A stretch of 64,000 bases of DNA from the NCBI GenBank assembly GCA_014804695.1, contig JAAUZJ010000038.1, forward strand, positions 59,947 through 123,946, written 5' to 3'. This document shows positions 1 through 9,225 of the stretch, one piece after another; position 1 is the stretch's first letter, and each line of letters begins with the position of its first letter. A model generated the notes under the pieces. The model worked only from the letters and a program-made list of their open reading frames with translations, searched no databases and was not told the origin of the DNA. The position numbers and the translations under genes are program-made. The stretch comes from Lachnospiraceae bacterium. GTDB taxonomy: Bacteria > Bacillota > Clostridia > Lachnospirales > Lachnospiraceae.

Positions 1-732
1 GCTACGTTACTGTTTCTGATATTAAGGTTTGTATTTCCGGGAAATGTGGACACGGTTTTGGGATTTGGCATGGTTGAAAACGAAGCAGGAGAACTGGTGG
101 AAATGACAGTCGGAGATTTTAGTGATTCTTTTCTGGTAATTATACCTATGATCTTAATAGCCAGTGGCATTGCGCTGCCATCCACATGGACAAGTGCCAT
201 CTGTAGAAATGATGAAAAGAATAAAACGAGACAGTTTACCAGAACGCTGCCGCTTGATAAAAATGCATATATTGCATCAAAATACATATTTATCGGAATT
301 GCCGTTTATGTTTTGTTTTCACTGGAAACGGTATGGATCATGATATTTAACAGTGTGGCTGGAAATAACAATTGCAGTGAGCTGATAGCAGCTATTTCCC
401 AATTGTTGATAGTATTCAGCGGTATCTCTATTTTGCTTGCGTCTATAGAACTACCTTTTTTCCTTACACTTGGAGTAAAAAAGGGAAGCTTACTAAAGAT
501 TGCTATTTTAGAGGGGCTTGCCTTTTTGGCGATAGCGTATTTGTTTTTCGGTAATCTGAAAGTTTTTGAGAATTTTGATATCATCGTTTTTTCAGACTGG
601 TGTAAAGAACACTTAGTTGTTGTAGCGCTTATTTCCATTATTTCTCCGATTGTGGATATTTTCATTTATTGGCTTTCCTACCGGATTACCTGCAGGATCA
701 ATCAAAACAGGGAGGTAGAAATTGATGGATAG
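1..732 (+). CDS. ABC-2 type transporter permease (5' partial)
   Basis: The reading frame is open from the first base, and the residues before the GTG at 46 already form a hydrophobic segment (ATLLFLILRFVF), so the true start lies outside the window. The product is a multi-spanning membrane protein with about five or six hydrophobic segments, including IIPMILIASGIALPSTW and IAIYLFFGN-like stretches. A motif-like TRTLPLDKNAYIASKYIF resembles the loop of small ABC-2 permeases that follows the first helices. It probably pairs with an ATPase gene upstream of the window to export a peptide, lipid or antibiotic. It runs into the next gene with an 8-base overlap, so it is the first visible gene of an operon with a CPBP protease and a VOC protein. 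The substrate cannot be told from sequence. Confidence 0.65.
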   Translation, partial: ATLLFLILRFVFPGNVDTVLGFGMVENEAGELVEMTVGDFSDSFLVIIPMILIASGIALPSTWTSAICRNDEKNKTRQFTRTLPLDKNAYIASKYIFIGIAVYVLFSLETVWIMIFNSVAGNNNCSELIAAISQLLIVFSGISILLASIELPFFLTLGVKKGSLLKIAILEGLAFLAIAYLFFGNLKVFENFDIIVFSDWCKEHLVVVALISIISPIVDIFIYWLSYRITCRINQNREVEIDG

Positions 733-1639
733 AAAAACAGAGACAAAGAGACTTATGCTTTATCTGGCGTTTGCATTCGGCTTAACATGGGTTATCTTTT
801 TTGCTTATATTCTTTCGGGCAATATCTGGGCGGCAGACGGTGAGATTTCCGCTATGGACCAGTTTGTGTGTCTTGGAATGTTATGTCCGGCTTTGGCAGC
901 GTTACTAACAAGATATGTGACAAGAGAAGGATTTGCTGTTACAGGTAAAGATTCAATGCTTCTCGGAATCAGTTTTAAAGATAAGAAGTGGGTATATTTT
1001 GTGCTTGCCATGTTCCTGCCCTGGCTCTATTTTGAGCTTGGGAATGCTTTAACGCTTATTATTTCTCCGAATGCTTTTGATATTAATAAACCGGAGCTTT
1101 TGGAATTAGCAGATAACGAATGGGCGATAATCTATATACAGCCGATAGTAGCCATTGTTTCCGGTGTGATTGCGTCTTTTGCAGCATTTGGTGAAGAGGC
1201 CGGCTGGCGGGGATATATGATGCCCAAGATGATAAAATTATGGGGCGTTAAAAAAGCGGTCATAATCGGCGGAATATTGTGGGGAATATGGCACTGGCCG
1301 TTAACCTATGTGGGGCATAATTTTGGCATCGGATACTTTGGATATCCGTTTACAGGATTTGTGAGTATATGCCTGATGTGTGTGTTTATGGGGATCATTC
1401 TTACCTTTGTGACCTACAAGTCCGGTTCCATATGGCCGGCAACGATTCTTCATGCAGTAAATAACGGTTCACCGTCCATTCTTCAATATTTTATAAATTA
1501 TGAAAAAGTGGACGGCTGGCGTTCGGACAGGGTGGTATCATTTCTTATATATTTGCTGCCTATGATGGTGATTGGAGGATTTTTGTTGGTGAAAGGAGAT
1601 ATGGATAATGAAATTAAAGAACATTTTGATTGTGGTTAA
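725..1639 (+). CDS. CPBP family intramembrane glutamic endopeptidase
   Basis: This 304-residue protein has about eight membrane segments. It carries the CPBP (CAAX protease/bacteriocin-processing, Abi) signature: EEAGWRGYM near residue 157, HWPLTYVGH near 189 and ILHAVNN near 241. These supply the catalytic Glu/Arg and the two His/Asn motifs of the family. Family members cleave within membrane-embedded substrates and often sit in bacteriocin immunity or peptide-export loci, which would suit the ABC-2 permease just upstream. A TTG at 722 is in frame, but the GGAGG at 711-715 is better spaced for the ATG at 725. The 3' end overlaps the VOC gene by 32 bases. Confidence 0.85.
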   Translation: MDRKTETKRLMLYLAFAFGLTWVIFFAYILSGNIWAADGEISAMDQFVCLGMLCPALAALLTRYVTREGFAVTGKDSMLLGISFKDKKWVYFVLAMFLPWLYFELGNALTLIISPNAFDINKPELLELADNEWAIIYIQPIVAIVSGVIASFAAFGEEAGWRGYMMPKMIKLWGVKKAVIIGGILWGIWHWPLTYVGHNFGIGYFGYPFTGFVSICLMCVFMGIILTFVTYKSGSIWPATILHAVNNGSPSILQYFINYEKVDGWRSDRVVSFLIYLLPMMVIGGFLLVKGDMDNEIKEHFDCG

Positions 1640-1973
1640 AGATATTGAAAAGTCGAAACAATTTTATCACGACCTGTTTGGTCTTGATGTGGTGCTTGAC
1701 AATGATGGTAACGTGATTTTAACGGAAGGGCTTGTACTTCAGGACGAAAAAATCTGGAAAGAATTTTTGGGGAAAGATATTATTCCGAAAAGCAATTCCT
1801 GCGAACTGTATTTTGAAGAACAGGATATAGAAGCGTTTATTGAAAAGCTGGAAAAAACATATCCTTCGGTTCAATATGTCAACCGGCTTATGACGCATAG
1901 CTGGGGACAAAAAGTAATCCGTTTTTACGATTTAGACGGTAATCTGATTGAGGTAGGAACGCCTATGGCTTAA
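1608..1973 (+). CDS. VOC family protein (glyoxalase/bleomycin-resistance fold)
   Basis: This is a 121-residue single-domain protein with the vicinal-oxygen-chelate pattern of beta-alpha-beta-beta-beta halves. It begins NILIVVKDIEKSKQFYHDLFG and ends FYDLDGNLIEVGTPM, a typical VOC C-terminus that includes the final metal-site Glu. Such proteins act as metal-dependent lyases, dioxygenases or antibiotic-binding proteins; nothing here fixes the substrate. The start lies inside the end of the CPBP gene, with AAAGGAG at 1592-1598 as ribosome site, so translation is likely coupled. The stop codon abuts the stop of the convergent kinase gene with no spacer. Confidence 0.85.
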   Translation: MKLKNILIVVKDIEKSKQFYHDLFGLDVVLDNDGNVILTEGLVLQDEKIWKEFLGKDIIPKSNSCELYFEEQDIEAFIEKLEKTYPSVQYVNRLMTHSWGQKVIRFYDLDGNLIEVGTPMA

Positions 1974-3989
1974 TTAAACATCAGCACGCAGCAAAGGAAG
2001 ACTGATCGTAAACGTCGATCCTTCCCCTTCTTTGGAAAATGCATTTATCTCGCCTGCATGTTCCAAAATAATAGCGCGAGTGATGGCAAGCCCTAATCCC
2101 TGCCCGCCTTTATCGCTTCGGGTGGTGTAGGAACGGCGGAAAATATTTGGAAGGTCTTTTTCCGGTATGCCGCAGCCGGTATCTGAAATGGCTATATAGG
2201 CAAATGCTTCATCTGTTGTAAGAGAAAGCGTTATTTTACCATCCGGCGGAGTAAAATCGGCGGCATTATATAAGAGGTTTTCCAATGCACGGAAAAGCTG
2301 TTCTTTACTTGCCATAATGCGACAGGGGCGAGAAGTAATATTTTTAAGAAAATTTGGCCCGTAAAGTTCTATGATAGGGCGGCAGTTGTGATAAAAATCC
2401 GAAAGGAAGGTATTTAACAGCATAGGCTCCATTTTGGCAGGAGAGCTTGTCTGAGCAGCTATTTCCTGAATGGATTTAAGGCGTTCGGATAAAATATTGC
2501 ACTGTTCCTCTATGTGAATCATTCTCCTATGAGTGTCCTCATCCAGCATAATATCATTCAGGCGTATAATCTGTGCCATATTCGAGAGGGATGTGAGGGG
2601 AGATTTCATATCATGCCCTAATTCTGCGATCAGCTGTCCTCTCTCCATGAGAAGCTTGTGCAGATGTTCTGTTTTTTCCTCGACTTCTTCCTGCAGGTGA
2701 AGATTAAGCTTTATATTTTCCTTTGCCATTTCCCTGTTGCGCTGCACCATCAGGATGGCGAAAGCAATAACCATGCAAAATGCACCATATTCTTCAGGGT
2801 AAGCGCCGGCAAACGGTTCATAGTATCCGATTGTCAGAACGCTGTAAAACAGGCAGACGCCATTTGCAGTAGCGGCAGCAAGAATGGTTTTTACGTGAAG
2901 CAGCCCTGCAAAGCCACCTGAAACTGTCAGACTGATAAGAAAGAATGCCATTATGGCCTTGTACCATGAAATGAATGGTCCATACCATAGTATAAGACTG
3001 GGAATAATAGGAAATACAAATAAAGGCGCGATGATAACAATTCCGCAGACTCCTAAAGAAATAAAGTTAAGCGTTTTTTTCAGGCGTTTAAAACCGTTTG
3101 GCAAAAAGAACAGGAGGGCAATCTGTATGGAAAAGTAAATGCCAAGTATAGCGGCAGCGTCTTCTAAGGCATAAAGTGTGCGCACAAGCGGTACGCCAAA
3201 CAGTCTTAAGAAGGGATAGCATATTCGCAGTGCAAAGGAGAGGCTTAACATGCCAAAGTAAAATGTGGCAGAGTTGTAGCCGTTTTTTTTGTGCTCCCAG
3301 AGTACGATGCAAAATAAAGAGAGTGTGAGTGATGAAAAAAACAACAGTCCATAGATGAGCATACGGGCGGCAATAAGGTGGCTGACGCTGTCAGCATCTC
3401 CTATTACGGGTGGATACCAGATTCCGCCATAATAGTGGGAATAATTGGCAGTTTGGATAATAAGCTCCGCTTCGCCGTCAAGAAAAAAGGAATAAGCGGT
3501 ATCTTTAACAAGAGGAACATACGTTCTCATAGGCACATAATTATCCAGAGATACATTGCCTGTTTCGCCCAGGCAAAGTCCGTTTACATAAACCCTGGAG
3601 GCACAGAGAGGCTCCTGTAGATAGAGCATGATATTACCATTGCCTTGCAGATGCAGACGCCATGTGGAGACACCGTATGGATTTTTGTCCTCATGGAATA
3701 AGGCAAGGTTTGGATATTCGCCTGCCCATGTGCTATAATAAGAATGTGTTCCCGTAGAAAAATCGTCCGGAAGGAGCAGAATGTCCGGATAAAGTTCCCA
3801 TCCGTCTACAAGGGAACAATAACCATTTTCTGGAATTATGCAAAGATTGTCTTGTGTCAGGACTGCCTTTGTTATATATTTATTATCGTAGGTGTTAACT
3901 GTTAACAACCCTAGCAGGATTAAAATAATTGTACCTGCGATTACCAGAATTGTTTGAAAAGCAGATTTATTAAGTATAGTCTGTTTCAT
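1974..3989 (-). CDS. Membrane sensor histidine kinase, 7TMR-DISM type
   Basis: Reading from the ATG at 3989, with AGGAGG 12 bases upstream on the minus strand, gives 671 residues. A membrane anchor is followed by an extracellular beta-rich region (about 40-215, with YGVSTWRLHLQGNG and VYVNGLCLGETGN) that resembles the 7TMR-DISM extracellular domain. Seven or so membrane spans follow (about 220-430). The cytoplasmic kinase core has an H-box (LGHDMKSPLTSLSNM, His near 459), an N-box (ALENLLYNAADFTP), and G-boxes ISDTGCGIP and GQGLGLAITRAI. All catalytic motifs are intact. It likely phosphorylates the OmpR-type regulator encoded at 5908-6594, although a surface-protein gene on the other strand lies between them. 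A longer in-frame start at 4130 would overlap that gene and lacks a ribosome site. Confidence 0.88.
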   Translation of the reverse strand: MKQTILNKSAFQTILVIAGTIILILLGLLTVNTYDNKYITKAVLTQDNLCIIPENGYCSLVDGWELYPDILLLPDDFSTGTHSYYSTWAGEYPNLALFHEDKNPYGVSTWRLHLQGNGNIMLYLQEPLCASRVYVNGLCLGETGNVSLDNYVPMRTYVPLVKDTAYSFFLDGEAELIIQTANYSHYYGGIWYPPVIGDADSVSHLIAARMLIYGLLFFSSLTLSLFCIVLWEHKKNGYNSATFYFGMLSLSFALRICYPFLRLFGVPLVRTLYALEDAAAILGIYFSIQIALLFFLPNGFKRLKKTLNFISLGVCGIVIIAPLFVFPIIPSLILWYGPFISWYKAIMAFFLISLTVSGGFAGLLHVKTILAAATANGVCLFYSVLTIGYYEPFAGAYPEEYGAFCMVIAFAILMVQRNREMAKENIKLNLHLQEEVEEKTEHLHKLLMERGQLIAELGHDMKSPLTSLSNMAQIIRLNDIMLDEDTHRRMIHIEEQCNILSERLKSIQEIAAQTSSPAKMEPMLLNTFLSDFYHNCRPIIELYGPNFLKNITSRPCRIMASKEQLFRALENLLYNAADFTPPDGKITLSLTTDEAFAYIAISDTGCGIPEKDLPNIFRRSYTTRSDKGGQGLGLAITRAIILEHAGEINAFSKEGEGSTFTISLPLLRADV

Positions 3990-4033
3990 GATAATTGATA
4001 ATCCTCCTAAAATACCGATAAAGGAATAGTTAT

Positions 4034-5938
4034 ATGAAAAACAAATGTAAAATCTTAGTTGTACTGACTCTTGTGATTGTGTGTTCATTATATAGGTTCG
4101 ATTCGGTTGTTGCAATGGAAAATAAGTCAAATGCGGAACAACGTGTTGAATCCACTGCCGAGTCAGAAACAGAGCAAAGCGTTGAAGCCGATGTCGAGTT
4201 AGGAACAGAGCAAATCCTTGATTCTGCTGAAGATTCAGAGATGAAGCAAAGCATCGAACTCACCATAGAATCGGAAACTGAGCCTGAACTGGAACAAAGC
4301 TCAGAACCTGAAGCTGAACCAACTACGGAATCGGCTATAGTTTCAGAACAAGCCCCAGACTACATATCCACCGGCCCGGCCCTTATAGAATGGCTGGAGT
4401 CACACAAAAACACTGGCGGCTCAGTAAAGCTGACGGATAATGTTATTTTGGACGGATATTACGCTTTTTGTCCTGGCGGTATAAACTTGCCCCCGGTTTT
4501 TGTTGATACTGACAAATATACAATTACCATAGCAGGAGAGATCGAGCTTTTGAGTGATGATCATCTCACCTTTTCAGGGCAGCCGGATGGTAAGGGTATA
4601 TTTTATGTGGCTCCAAAAGGTCTGCTTTTTCTTTCAGGTGTTGCAGTGGAGAGCGGCCAATGTGCAATATGGCAGGAGGAAGGTGCGGGACTGGTTTTTG
4701 AAGACTGCCATATATCAGGTGACATCCATTATGCAGATACTCCCTTCGTGATGTATGAAAAATCCATCTGCGCTGTTGTAGAAAAAGGACAAACACTAAA
4801 TGACGCGCTTCCTACACAACTGATATGTAAAGTCAATAGTCATGGGGATGTCAGCTATAATCCGATGCCTGTCTCATGGAGCCTTGAGGGAACCGAAAAA
4901 CAACAGGAGGAAAGGCTGCGTTTTCAGATACAGGGTTCTTTTGTAAATGCAGCATCCTATAAAGAGTTATTTTGTACAGTAGTTTATAATGACTATCCGC
5001 TGACTTTTACGGATATGAAAGCATCGTTAAGCTATAACGTATATTTATTTCTGGGCGGCTACACAAAGCCGGAGGAACGTCTGCCGATCACAGTAATATC
5101 GGAGTATTCTTTTGATGGCGAAAACTGGCTCATGTACGAAGAAAAGGTTGTATCAAATGTCAATGCATACTTTGAACTTTGTCTTGAATCGGAGCAGTGG
5201 GATACGGCAGCGTACCCTAATATATATCTTCGCCAGCAGTGGAATGATAACGGAACTATACATTTTTCCAATGTGCTTCGCTATGCTGCTGACAACCTGG
5301 AATGTGAACAGGACATAGGCGGCAGCAGGGGTGGCGGAACTTCCATTACAAATCCGCCTGCTGAACCACAGAAAAGCAATGATGATTCATCTTATGAAGA
5401 ACAGGCAGAAAATGCAAAAGGCAATTCCGATTCGGACAAAGCCAGATCAAAAGCTCCATCAGGTACAAACCATACGGAAAATGGAGGCAGCGATAGCGGT
5501 TCAGATGCGGCAAGTGAAGGATATTCATCAAACACAGAATCACAAAATACTAAAGCGGATCAGTCATCAAATGCAGGAACGCAAAATGTCGGTTCGGGTA
5601 AGTCATCGAATACAGATTCGCAAAATGTTAGTACAGGGCAGTCATCTTATTCAGAAACAAAAACTGACAATGGTGTCATAATTGCAAATGGTTCTGAAGA
5701 TAAGGACAATACCGACAACAGTGATCCGGCTTTTTACGAAGAGTCAAAAAAGACTACTACTGTATCTTTATATGAAGAAAATAGCGGAAACCATAATCAA
5801 ATTACAGAACAGACGCTGCGCTCTGACATCAGCCAGGGGAATAATATTGTTATTGCAATAATCTGCGTTGTACTATCGGTCATTGCAGGAATAGTGGGTT
5901 TCTTCGCTCACGCTTCCCTGTCAGGAACAAAAAGATAA
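4034..5938 (+). CDS. Membrane-anchored surface protein, acidic and Ser/Asn-rich
   Basis: This 634-residue protein has an N-terminal signal peptide (residues 1 to about 27, ending VVAMENK). A strongly acidic segment rich in SETE/ESE repeats follows (about 30-105). Next comes a globular part containing a short beta-helix-like stretch (LTDNVILDGYYAF, FLSGVAVESGQC) and beta-sandwich-like sequence. A low-complexity Ser/Asn/Gly linker with degenerate TQNVGSGKSSNTDSQNVSTG repeats leads to a C-terminal membrane helix (IVIAIICVVLSVIAGIVGFF) and a short basic tail. There is no LPXTG motif; the C-terminal helix would anchor it. It starts 44 bases from the divergent kinase gene and its end overlaps the convergent response-regulator gene by 31 bases. 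I do not recognise a family. A sensory or adhesion accessory of the flanking two-component system is an inference from position. Confidence 0.75.
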   Translation: MKNKCKILVVLTLVIVCSLYRFDSVVAMENKSNAEQRVESTAESETEQSVEADVELGTEQILDSAEDSEMKQSIELTIESETEPELEQSSEPEAEPTTESAIVSEQAPDYISTGPALIEWLESHKNTGGSVKLTDNVILDGYYAFCPGGINLPPVFVDTDKYTITIAGEIELLSDDHLTFSGQPDGKGIFYVAPKGLLFLSGVAVESGQCAIWQEEGAGLVFEDCHISGDIHYADTPFVMYEKSICAVVEKGQTLNDALPTQLICKVNSHGDVSYNPMPVSWSLEGTEKQQEERLRFQIQGSFVNAASYKELFCTVVYNDYPLTFTDMKASLSYNVYLFLGGYTKPEERLPITVISEYSFDGENWLMYEEKVVSNVNAYFELCLESEQWDTAAYPNIYLRQQWNDNGTIHFSNVLRYAADNLECEQDIGGSRGGGTSITNPPAEPQKSNDDSSYEEQAENAKGNSDSDKARSKAPSGTNHTENGGSDSGSDAASEGYSSNTESQNTKADQSSNAGTQNVGSGKSSNTDSQNVSTGQSSYSETKTDNGVIIANGSEDKDNTDNSDPAFYEESKKTTTVSLYEENSGNHNQITEQTLRSDISQGNNIVIAIICVVLSVIAGIVGFFAHASLSGTKR

Positions 5939-6594
5939 CCCTTGTAGCGTTTTGTCTGGATATAGTCGTGGTCCGGACAGATATCATAGAGTTTCTTGCG
6001 GATGCGTCCCATAATAACCTGAAGGGATTTCTGACCTTTATTGATTGGAGCCTTCCATACCGAATCATAAATCTGCTCAGGTGTATAAATTTCGTTAGGA
6101 TGTTTTGCAAGAAAATACAATACATCAAATTCGTAGGAAGAAAAATCTGCAGAGCGTGCTTCATAACTTACACTGCATGAGGCAGGATAGATGGAAAGCG
6201 AACCGTAGGTAAGCGTTTTCGGAGGTTCGGCGGCTCTTCCTGAACGGATGCGTGCCTGTATTCTAAGTTCCAGTTCCTTTAAGCTGTAAGGTTTGCATAC
6301 ATAGTCATCTCCCCCGATAGACAATCCGCGGATGCGGTTTTCTTCTTCGGTACAGCCGGAAAGGAAAACTATGGGAAGCCCTGTTTTTGAGCGTATTTTC
6401 TCACATAATTCAAAACCGCTCATATCAGGCAGATCCACGTCCAGAACGACACAGTCAAGAGCATTGGACAAAATGATTTTTTCAGCAGCCTGTGCAGAAT
6501 CCGCACAAATGACCTCATATCCTATTGCACAAAAGTACGTCTTATTGTCATTTAATATCATCGGATCGTCATCTACCATTAGAATCTTATACAT
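5908..6594 (-). CDS. OmpR-family response regulator
   Basis: The product has 228 residues from the ATG at 6594; a TTG at 6618 is in frame, but an AGAAAGG ribosome site sits between the two. The receiver domain has the acidic pair in ILMVDDDP, the phospho-acceptor in VVLDVDLPD (Asp near 52) and the conserved Lys in KPYSLKEL. The C-terminal winged helix has QVIMGRIRKKL and IQTKRYKGYLFV, typical of PhoB/OmpR DNA-binding domains. All key residues are present. It is read in the same direction as the kinase gene 1.9 kb further on, with a surface-protein gene in between on the other strand. A surface-protein gene controlled by this pair is the natural guess but is unproven. Confidence 0.9.
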   Translation of the reverse strand: MYKILMVDDDPMILNDNKTYFCAIGYEVICADSAQAAEKIILSNALDCVVLDVDLPDMSGFELCEKIRSKTGLPIVFLSGCTEEENRIRGLSIGGDDYVCKPYSLKELELRIQARIRSGRAAEPPKTLTYGSLSIYPASCSVSYEARSADFSSYEFDVLYFLAKHPNEIYTPEQIYDSVWKAPINKGQKSLQVIMGRIRKKLYDICPDHDYIQTKRYKGYLFVPDREA

Positions 6595-6642
6595 ACTAAA
6601 ACAATGCCTTTCTTTCAATCTAGACCATATTGCCAGTATCCA

Positions 6643-6710
6643 GCGATGTTTGAGTCTGATGCTCCAGCATCAGCGCAAACTCGCAAGTAAAAAATCTCTG
6701 ATTTTTTACT
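6643..6710. repeat. Pair of palindromic hairpins upstream of the response regulator
   Basis: Two adjacent inverted repeats are visible. The first has the inner stem CTGATGCT/AGCATCAG (6656-6663 with 6666-6673), extended by GTTTG/CAAAC and GCGA/TCGC to 6643-6684. The second is an 11-base stem (6686-6696 with 6700-6710) around a three-base loop. They lie in the 5' region of the response-regulator gene on the minus strand. They could be a transcript structure or a dispersed repeat; neither is followed by a clear U-tract. Confidence 0.55.
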
Positions 6711-6775
6711 TTAGTATATCATAAAAACTCTATCCTAATAGTTTTTTTCATAGCAAAAATGAACGCGAAAATAAA

Positions 6776-6809
6776 CGTCAGGTAACAATTGTCCCCTGAC
6801 GCTTTTTTT
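6776..6809 (+). terminator. Rho-independent terminator
   Basis: The stem CGTCAGG (6776-6782) pairs with CCTGACG (6795-6801), followed by C and seven T. No intact plus-strand gene ends directly before it, so it may cap a decayed transcription unit. On the minus strand the stem is followed by a T-rich run that could also work. Confidence 0.7.
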
Positions 6810-6840
6810 AATTGAAAAATATTATAGAATAATGTTATAA

Positions 6841-6992
6841 AAGGAAGAATTGTGGATAGAAACAGCAATCATCTTTTTAACAGAAATATATGATGGGGAA
6901 TATGAATTTAAAAATGATAACGGGGTGTTTGTTTTCAGATTGATCATGAACATTCCGGCAGGTTTACAGTCAGGCAAAAGGGAGGAAAGATT
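6841..6992 (+). pseudogene. Relic of the C-terminus of a GHKL (AgrC/ComD-like) sensor kinase
   Basis: The frame starting at 6841 is open to 7029 without a start codon. It reads WIETAIIFLTEIYDGEYEF and then NGVFVFRLIMNIPAG. This matches the last strand-turn-strand of HATPase_c_5 kinases, which typically end in the form YGGxxEFxxxNGxFxxxIxIP. It lies directly before a LytTR regulator gene, the usual order in Agr-type systems. The rest of the kinase, including the N and G boxes, is absent. The identification rests on a short C-terminal pattern, so it is moderate. Confidence 0.45.
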
Positions 6993-7433
6993 ATGGATAT
7001 TTATATGCCGGATAAACAATATATGGTAAAGCCGATAGAGGAAGAAAAAGTGTTTTCAGTACTAAACTGTTTACTGAAGGATACTGAGGAAGAACAAAAG
7101 AAATATACTTTATTACGAATTGATGGAAGGCTTGTGAAAGTAGCATTAAACGATATTGTATATTGCGAAGCTCATGGAAAAACGCAGTGCATGTATTTTT
7201 CAGACGGCACGCAGTGTATACTGCGGATGACCATGACAGAGATTTCAGAACAGCTCTCACCATATCAGGAGTTTGTAAGGATTGGGGCTGCTTTCATTGT
7301 AAATCTTGGATATATCGGCAGTCTGAATGCAAAAGAGATGTGTTTGGATAACGGAATGAAGATTTATCTGCCGAGAGGAACTTACAAAGGTTTAAGAGAA
7401 CAATATTTCAACTATTATTGCCAGGCTAAGTGA
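6993..7433 (+). CDS. LytTR-domain regulator with internally deleted receiver domain
   Basis: This 146-residue protein consists mainly of a LytTR DNA-binding domain (about 38-143, with LLRIDGRLVKVALNDIVYCE, FVRIGAAFIVNLGYI and YLPRGTYKGL). The first residues read MDIYMPDKQYMVKPIEEEKV. DIYMP looks like the phospho-acceptor box of a receiver domain, and YMVKPIEEEKV looks like its terminal Lys box, but the roughly 45 residues that normally separate them are missing. A good GGGAGG ribosome site precedes the ATG, so the shortened protein is probably made and could act independently of phosphorylation. It lies 34 bases before an MCP gene and may control or be co-transcribed with the chemosensory cluster. 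Confidence 0.75.
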   Translation: MDIYMPDKQYMVKPIEEEKVFSVLNCLLKDTEEEQKKYTLLRIDGRLVKVALNDIVYCEAHGKTQCMYFSDGTQCILRMTMTEISEQLSPYQEFVRIGAAFIVNLGYIGSLNAKEMCLDNGMKIYLPRGTYKGLREQYFNYYCQAK

Positions 7434-7467
7434 ATAATTTAAATTATATTTTATGAAAGGGTATTAT

Positions 7468-9207
7468 ATGGACAGAAAGAGAAAAAAGGGCTTAGGACTT
7501 TTGGCAAAATTGCTCTTAATGTGTACTTTGCCGATAATTTGTGCAGAGGTTATTCTCGCAGCATATTCCATCAATTCGCTTCAGAACGGAATGAAAGAAA
7601 AAGTAATGGAGGGACTGGCACTTGTGTGTCAATCGGTTTCTGCGTCCTATGATGCAATTGATCCGGGTGATTACTCTGTGAAAGGGTATTTGCTTTATAA
7701 AGGGGATTACAATATTACGGCACATGAGGATATCATTGATAGTTATACGGAAGGCGAAGATACGGACGTTACCCTCTTTTATGGAGATGTGAGGGTAGCA
7801 ACATCTTTATTTGACAAGTCAGGAAACAGGATGCTTTGGACGAAAGCTCCAGATGTGGTTGTTGAGGCCGTACTTAAAGGCGGAAATGATTATAGTACGG
7901 ATAGTATTACGATTAATGATGAAAACTATTACGCCTATTATAAACCGGTAAAGAATAATGCAGGTTCTGTTGTAGGTATGGTTTTTGCCGGACAGCCATC
8001 TAAGGATGTTGATGCAACAATACATACCAAGATAATAGGTATTCTGTTTAGTTCTATTGTTATTTTGGTAATAGCTTTGGTTGTTTGTACGTTTCTTATA
8101 AAAGGAATTGCGACTATCATTGTCAAGGTAGGCGGTATGCTTGTTACTATTTCTGACGGAAATCTGCGGGTGGAACTTATTGAGGGAACGGAGCAGTTAA
8201 ACACGGTAGCCAAAAAGAGAACGGATGAGATCGGTACAATGGTTGCGGCTATGTATGGGCTGGCGGAAAAACTTCAAAGTATGGTTGGAAGTATTAAGAA
8301 AAAAACCGACAATCTGACTCATTCAAGCGATTCCCTAGATTCTGTTGCATCGCAGACCAGTTCTACTGTGAATGAAATTAGCCGTGCGGTTGAAGATATT
8401 TCCAAAGGCGCCGTAAGGCAGGCAGAGGATATTGAAGCAGCAAACGAGCAGGTTACGACCATTGGTTCTATGATTGAAAAAATTGTCACGGGTGTGCAGG
8501 AGTTAGATAACATATCCATAGGGATAAAAGAGGCAGATAATGAATCCGAGAGGATTATTAACGAACTTAGTATATCGAATGATAAGACGTTAGAGGCAAT
8601 TAAGAAAATCGATGCTTCCGTACATACGACCAATGAATCTGTTGGAAAAATTCAGGATTCCGTTAACCTAATAACGGCGATTGCCAGCGAGACTAACCTG
8701 TTGTCATTAAATGCAAATATTGAGGCAGCGAGAGCGGGAGAAGCTGGACGAGGATTTGCCATTGTGGCTTCACAGATTTCAAAATTGGCGGAGGATTCTG
8801 ACAATTCTGCTAAGACGATTGGTGACATTATTCAGAAGCTGGCAGAGGATTCTAAAGCTTCTGTTGAGATTATGGCAGAGGCAGGAGAGATTATTATAGA
8901 ACAGCAGAGAAAGTTAGAGGAAACAAAGAAAAAATTCGCTGATGTCAGTGAGAAAATAGAAACTTCCATTAAGGAAACCGAGCAGATATATGCGCAGAGC
9001 AAAGAGTGCGATGAGGCAAGAGTTAAAGTTGTCGATGTAATACGGAATTTATCTGATGTTGCGCAGGCCAATACTGCATCAACAGAGGAAACAAATGCGG
9101 CGATGCAGGAACTGAACGCGATGATTAGCCTGCTTACGGATGCATCCAAAGATTTGAAAGATATTGCGGATGATCTGGAGCGTGATATTGATTTCTTTAA
9201 GATTTAA
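7468..9207 (+). CDS. Methyl-accepting chemotaxis protein with extracellular cache domain
   Basis: This chemoreceptor of 579 residues has a first membrane helix near 13-33 and an extracellular single-cache domain near 40-185 ([27 protein letters not shown]). A second helix lies near 190-212, then a HAMP region, and a long MCP signalling coiled coil whose hairpin tip is [20 protein letters not shown] near 407. The C-terminus has no CheB/CheR-tethering pentapeptide. An ATG at 7453 is in frame, but AAAGGG at 7456-7461 fits the ATG at 7468. It is followed 18 bases later by a BMP-type lipoprotein gene, which could supply its ligand. Confidence 0.9.
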   Translation: MDRKRKKGLGLLAKLLLMCTLPIICAEVILAAYSINSLQNGMKEKVMEGLALVCQSVSASYDAIDPGDYSVKGYLLYKGDYNITAHEDIIDSYTEGEDTDVTLFYGDVRVATSLFDKSGNRMLWTKAPDVVVEAVLKGGNDYSTDSITINDENYYAYYKPVKNNAGSVVGMVFAGQPSKDVDATIHTKIIGILFSSIVILVIALVVCTFLIKGIATIIVKVGGMLVTISDGNLRVELIEGTEQLNTVAKKRTDEIGTMVAAMYGLAEKLQSMVGSIKKKTDNLTHSSDSLDSVASQTSSTVNEISRAVEDISKGAVRQAEDIEAANEQVTTIGSMIEKIVTGVQELDNISIGIKEADNESERIINELSISNDKTLEAIKKIDASVHTTNESVGKIQDSVNLITAIASETNLLSLNANIEAARAGEAGRGFAIVASQISKLAEDSDNSAKTIGDIIQKLAEDSKASVEIMAEAGEIIIEQQRKLEETKKKFADVSEKIETSIKETEQIYAQSKECDEARVKVVDVIRNLSDVAQANTASTEETNAAMQELNAMISLLTDASKDLKDIADDLERDIDFFKI

Positions 9208-9225
9208 ATTCGGGAGGAAATAATT

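Noticed and set aside
305..665. Minus-strand 119-codon frame opposite the ABC-2 permease
   Set aside because: It is antisense to clear membrane-protein coding sequence, with no start signals.
5331..5681. Out-of-frame 116-codon frame in the surface-protein gene
   Set aside because: It is a frame-shifted reading of the low-complexity Ser/Asn region and lacks a ribosome site.
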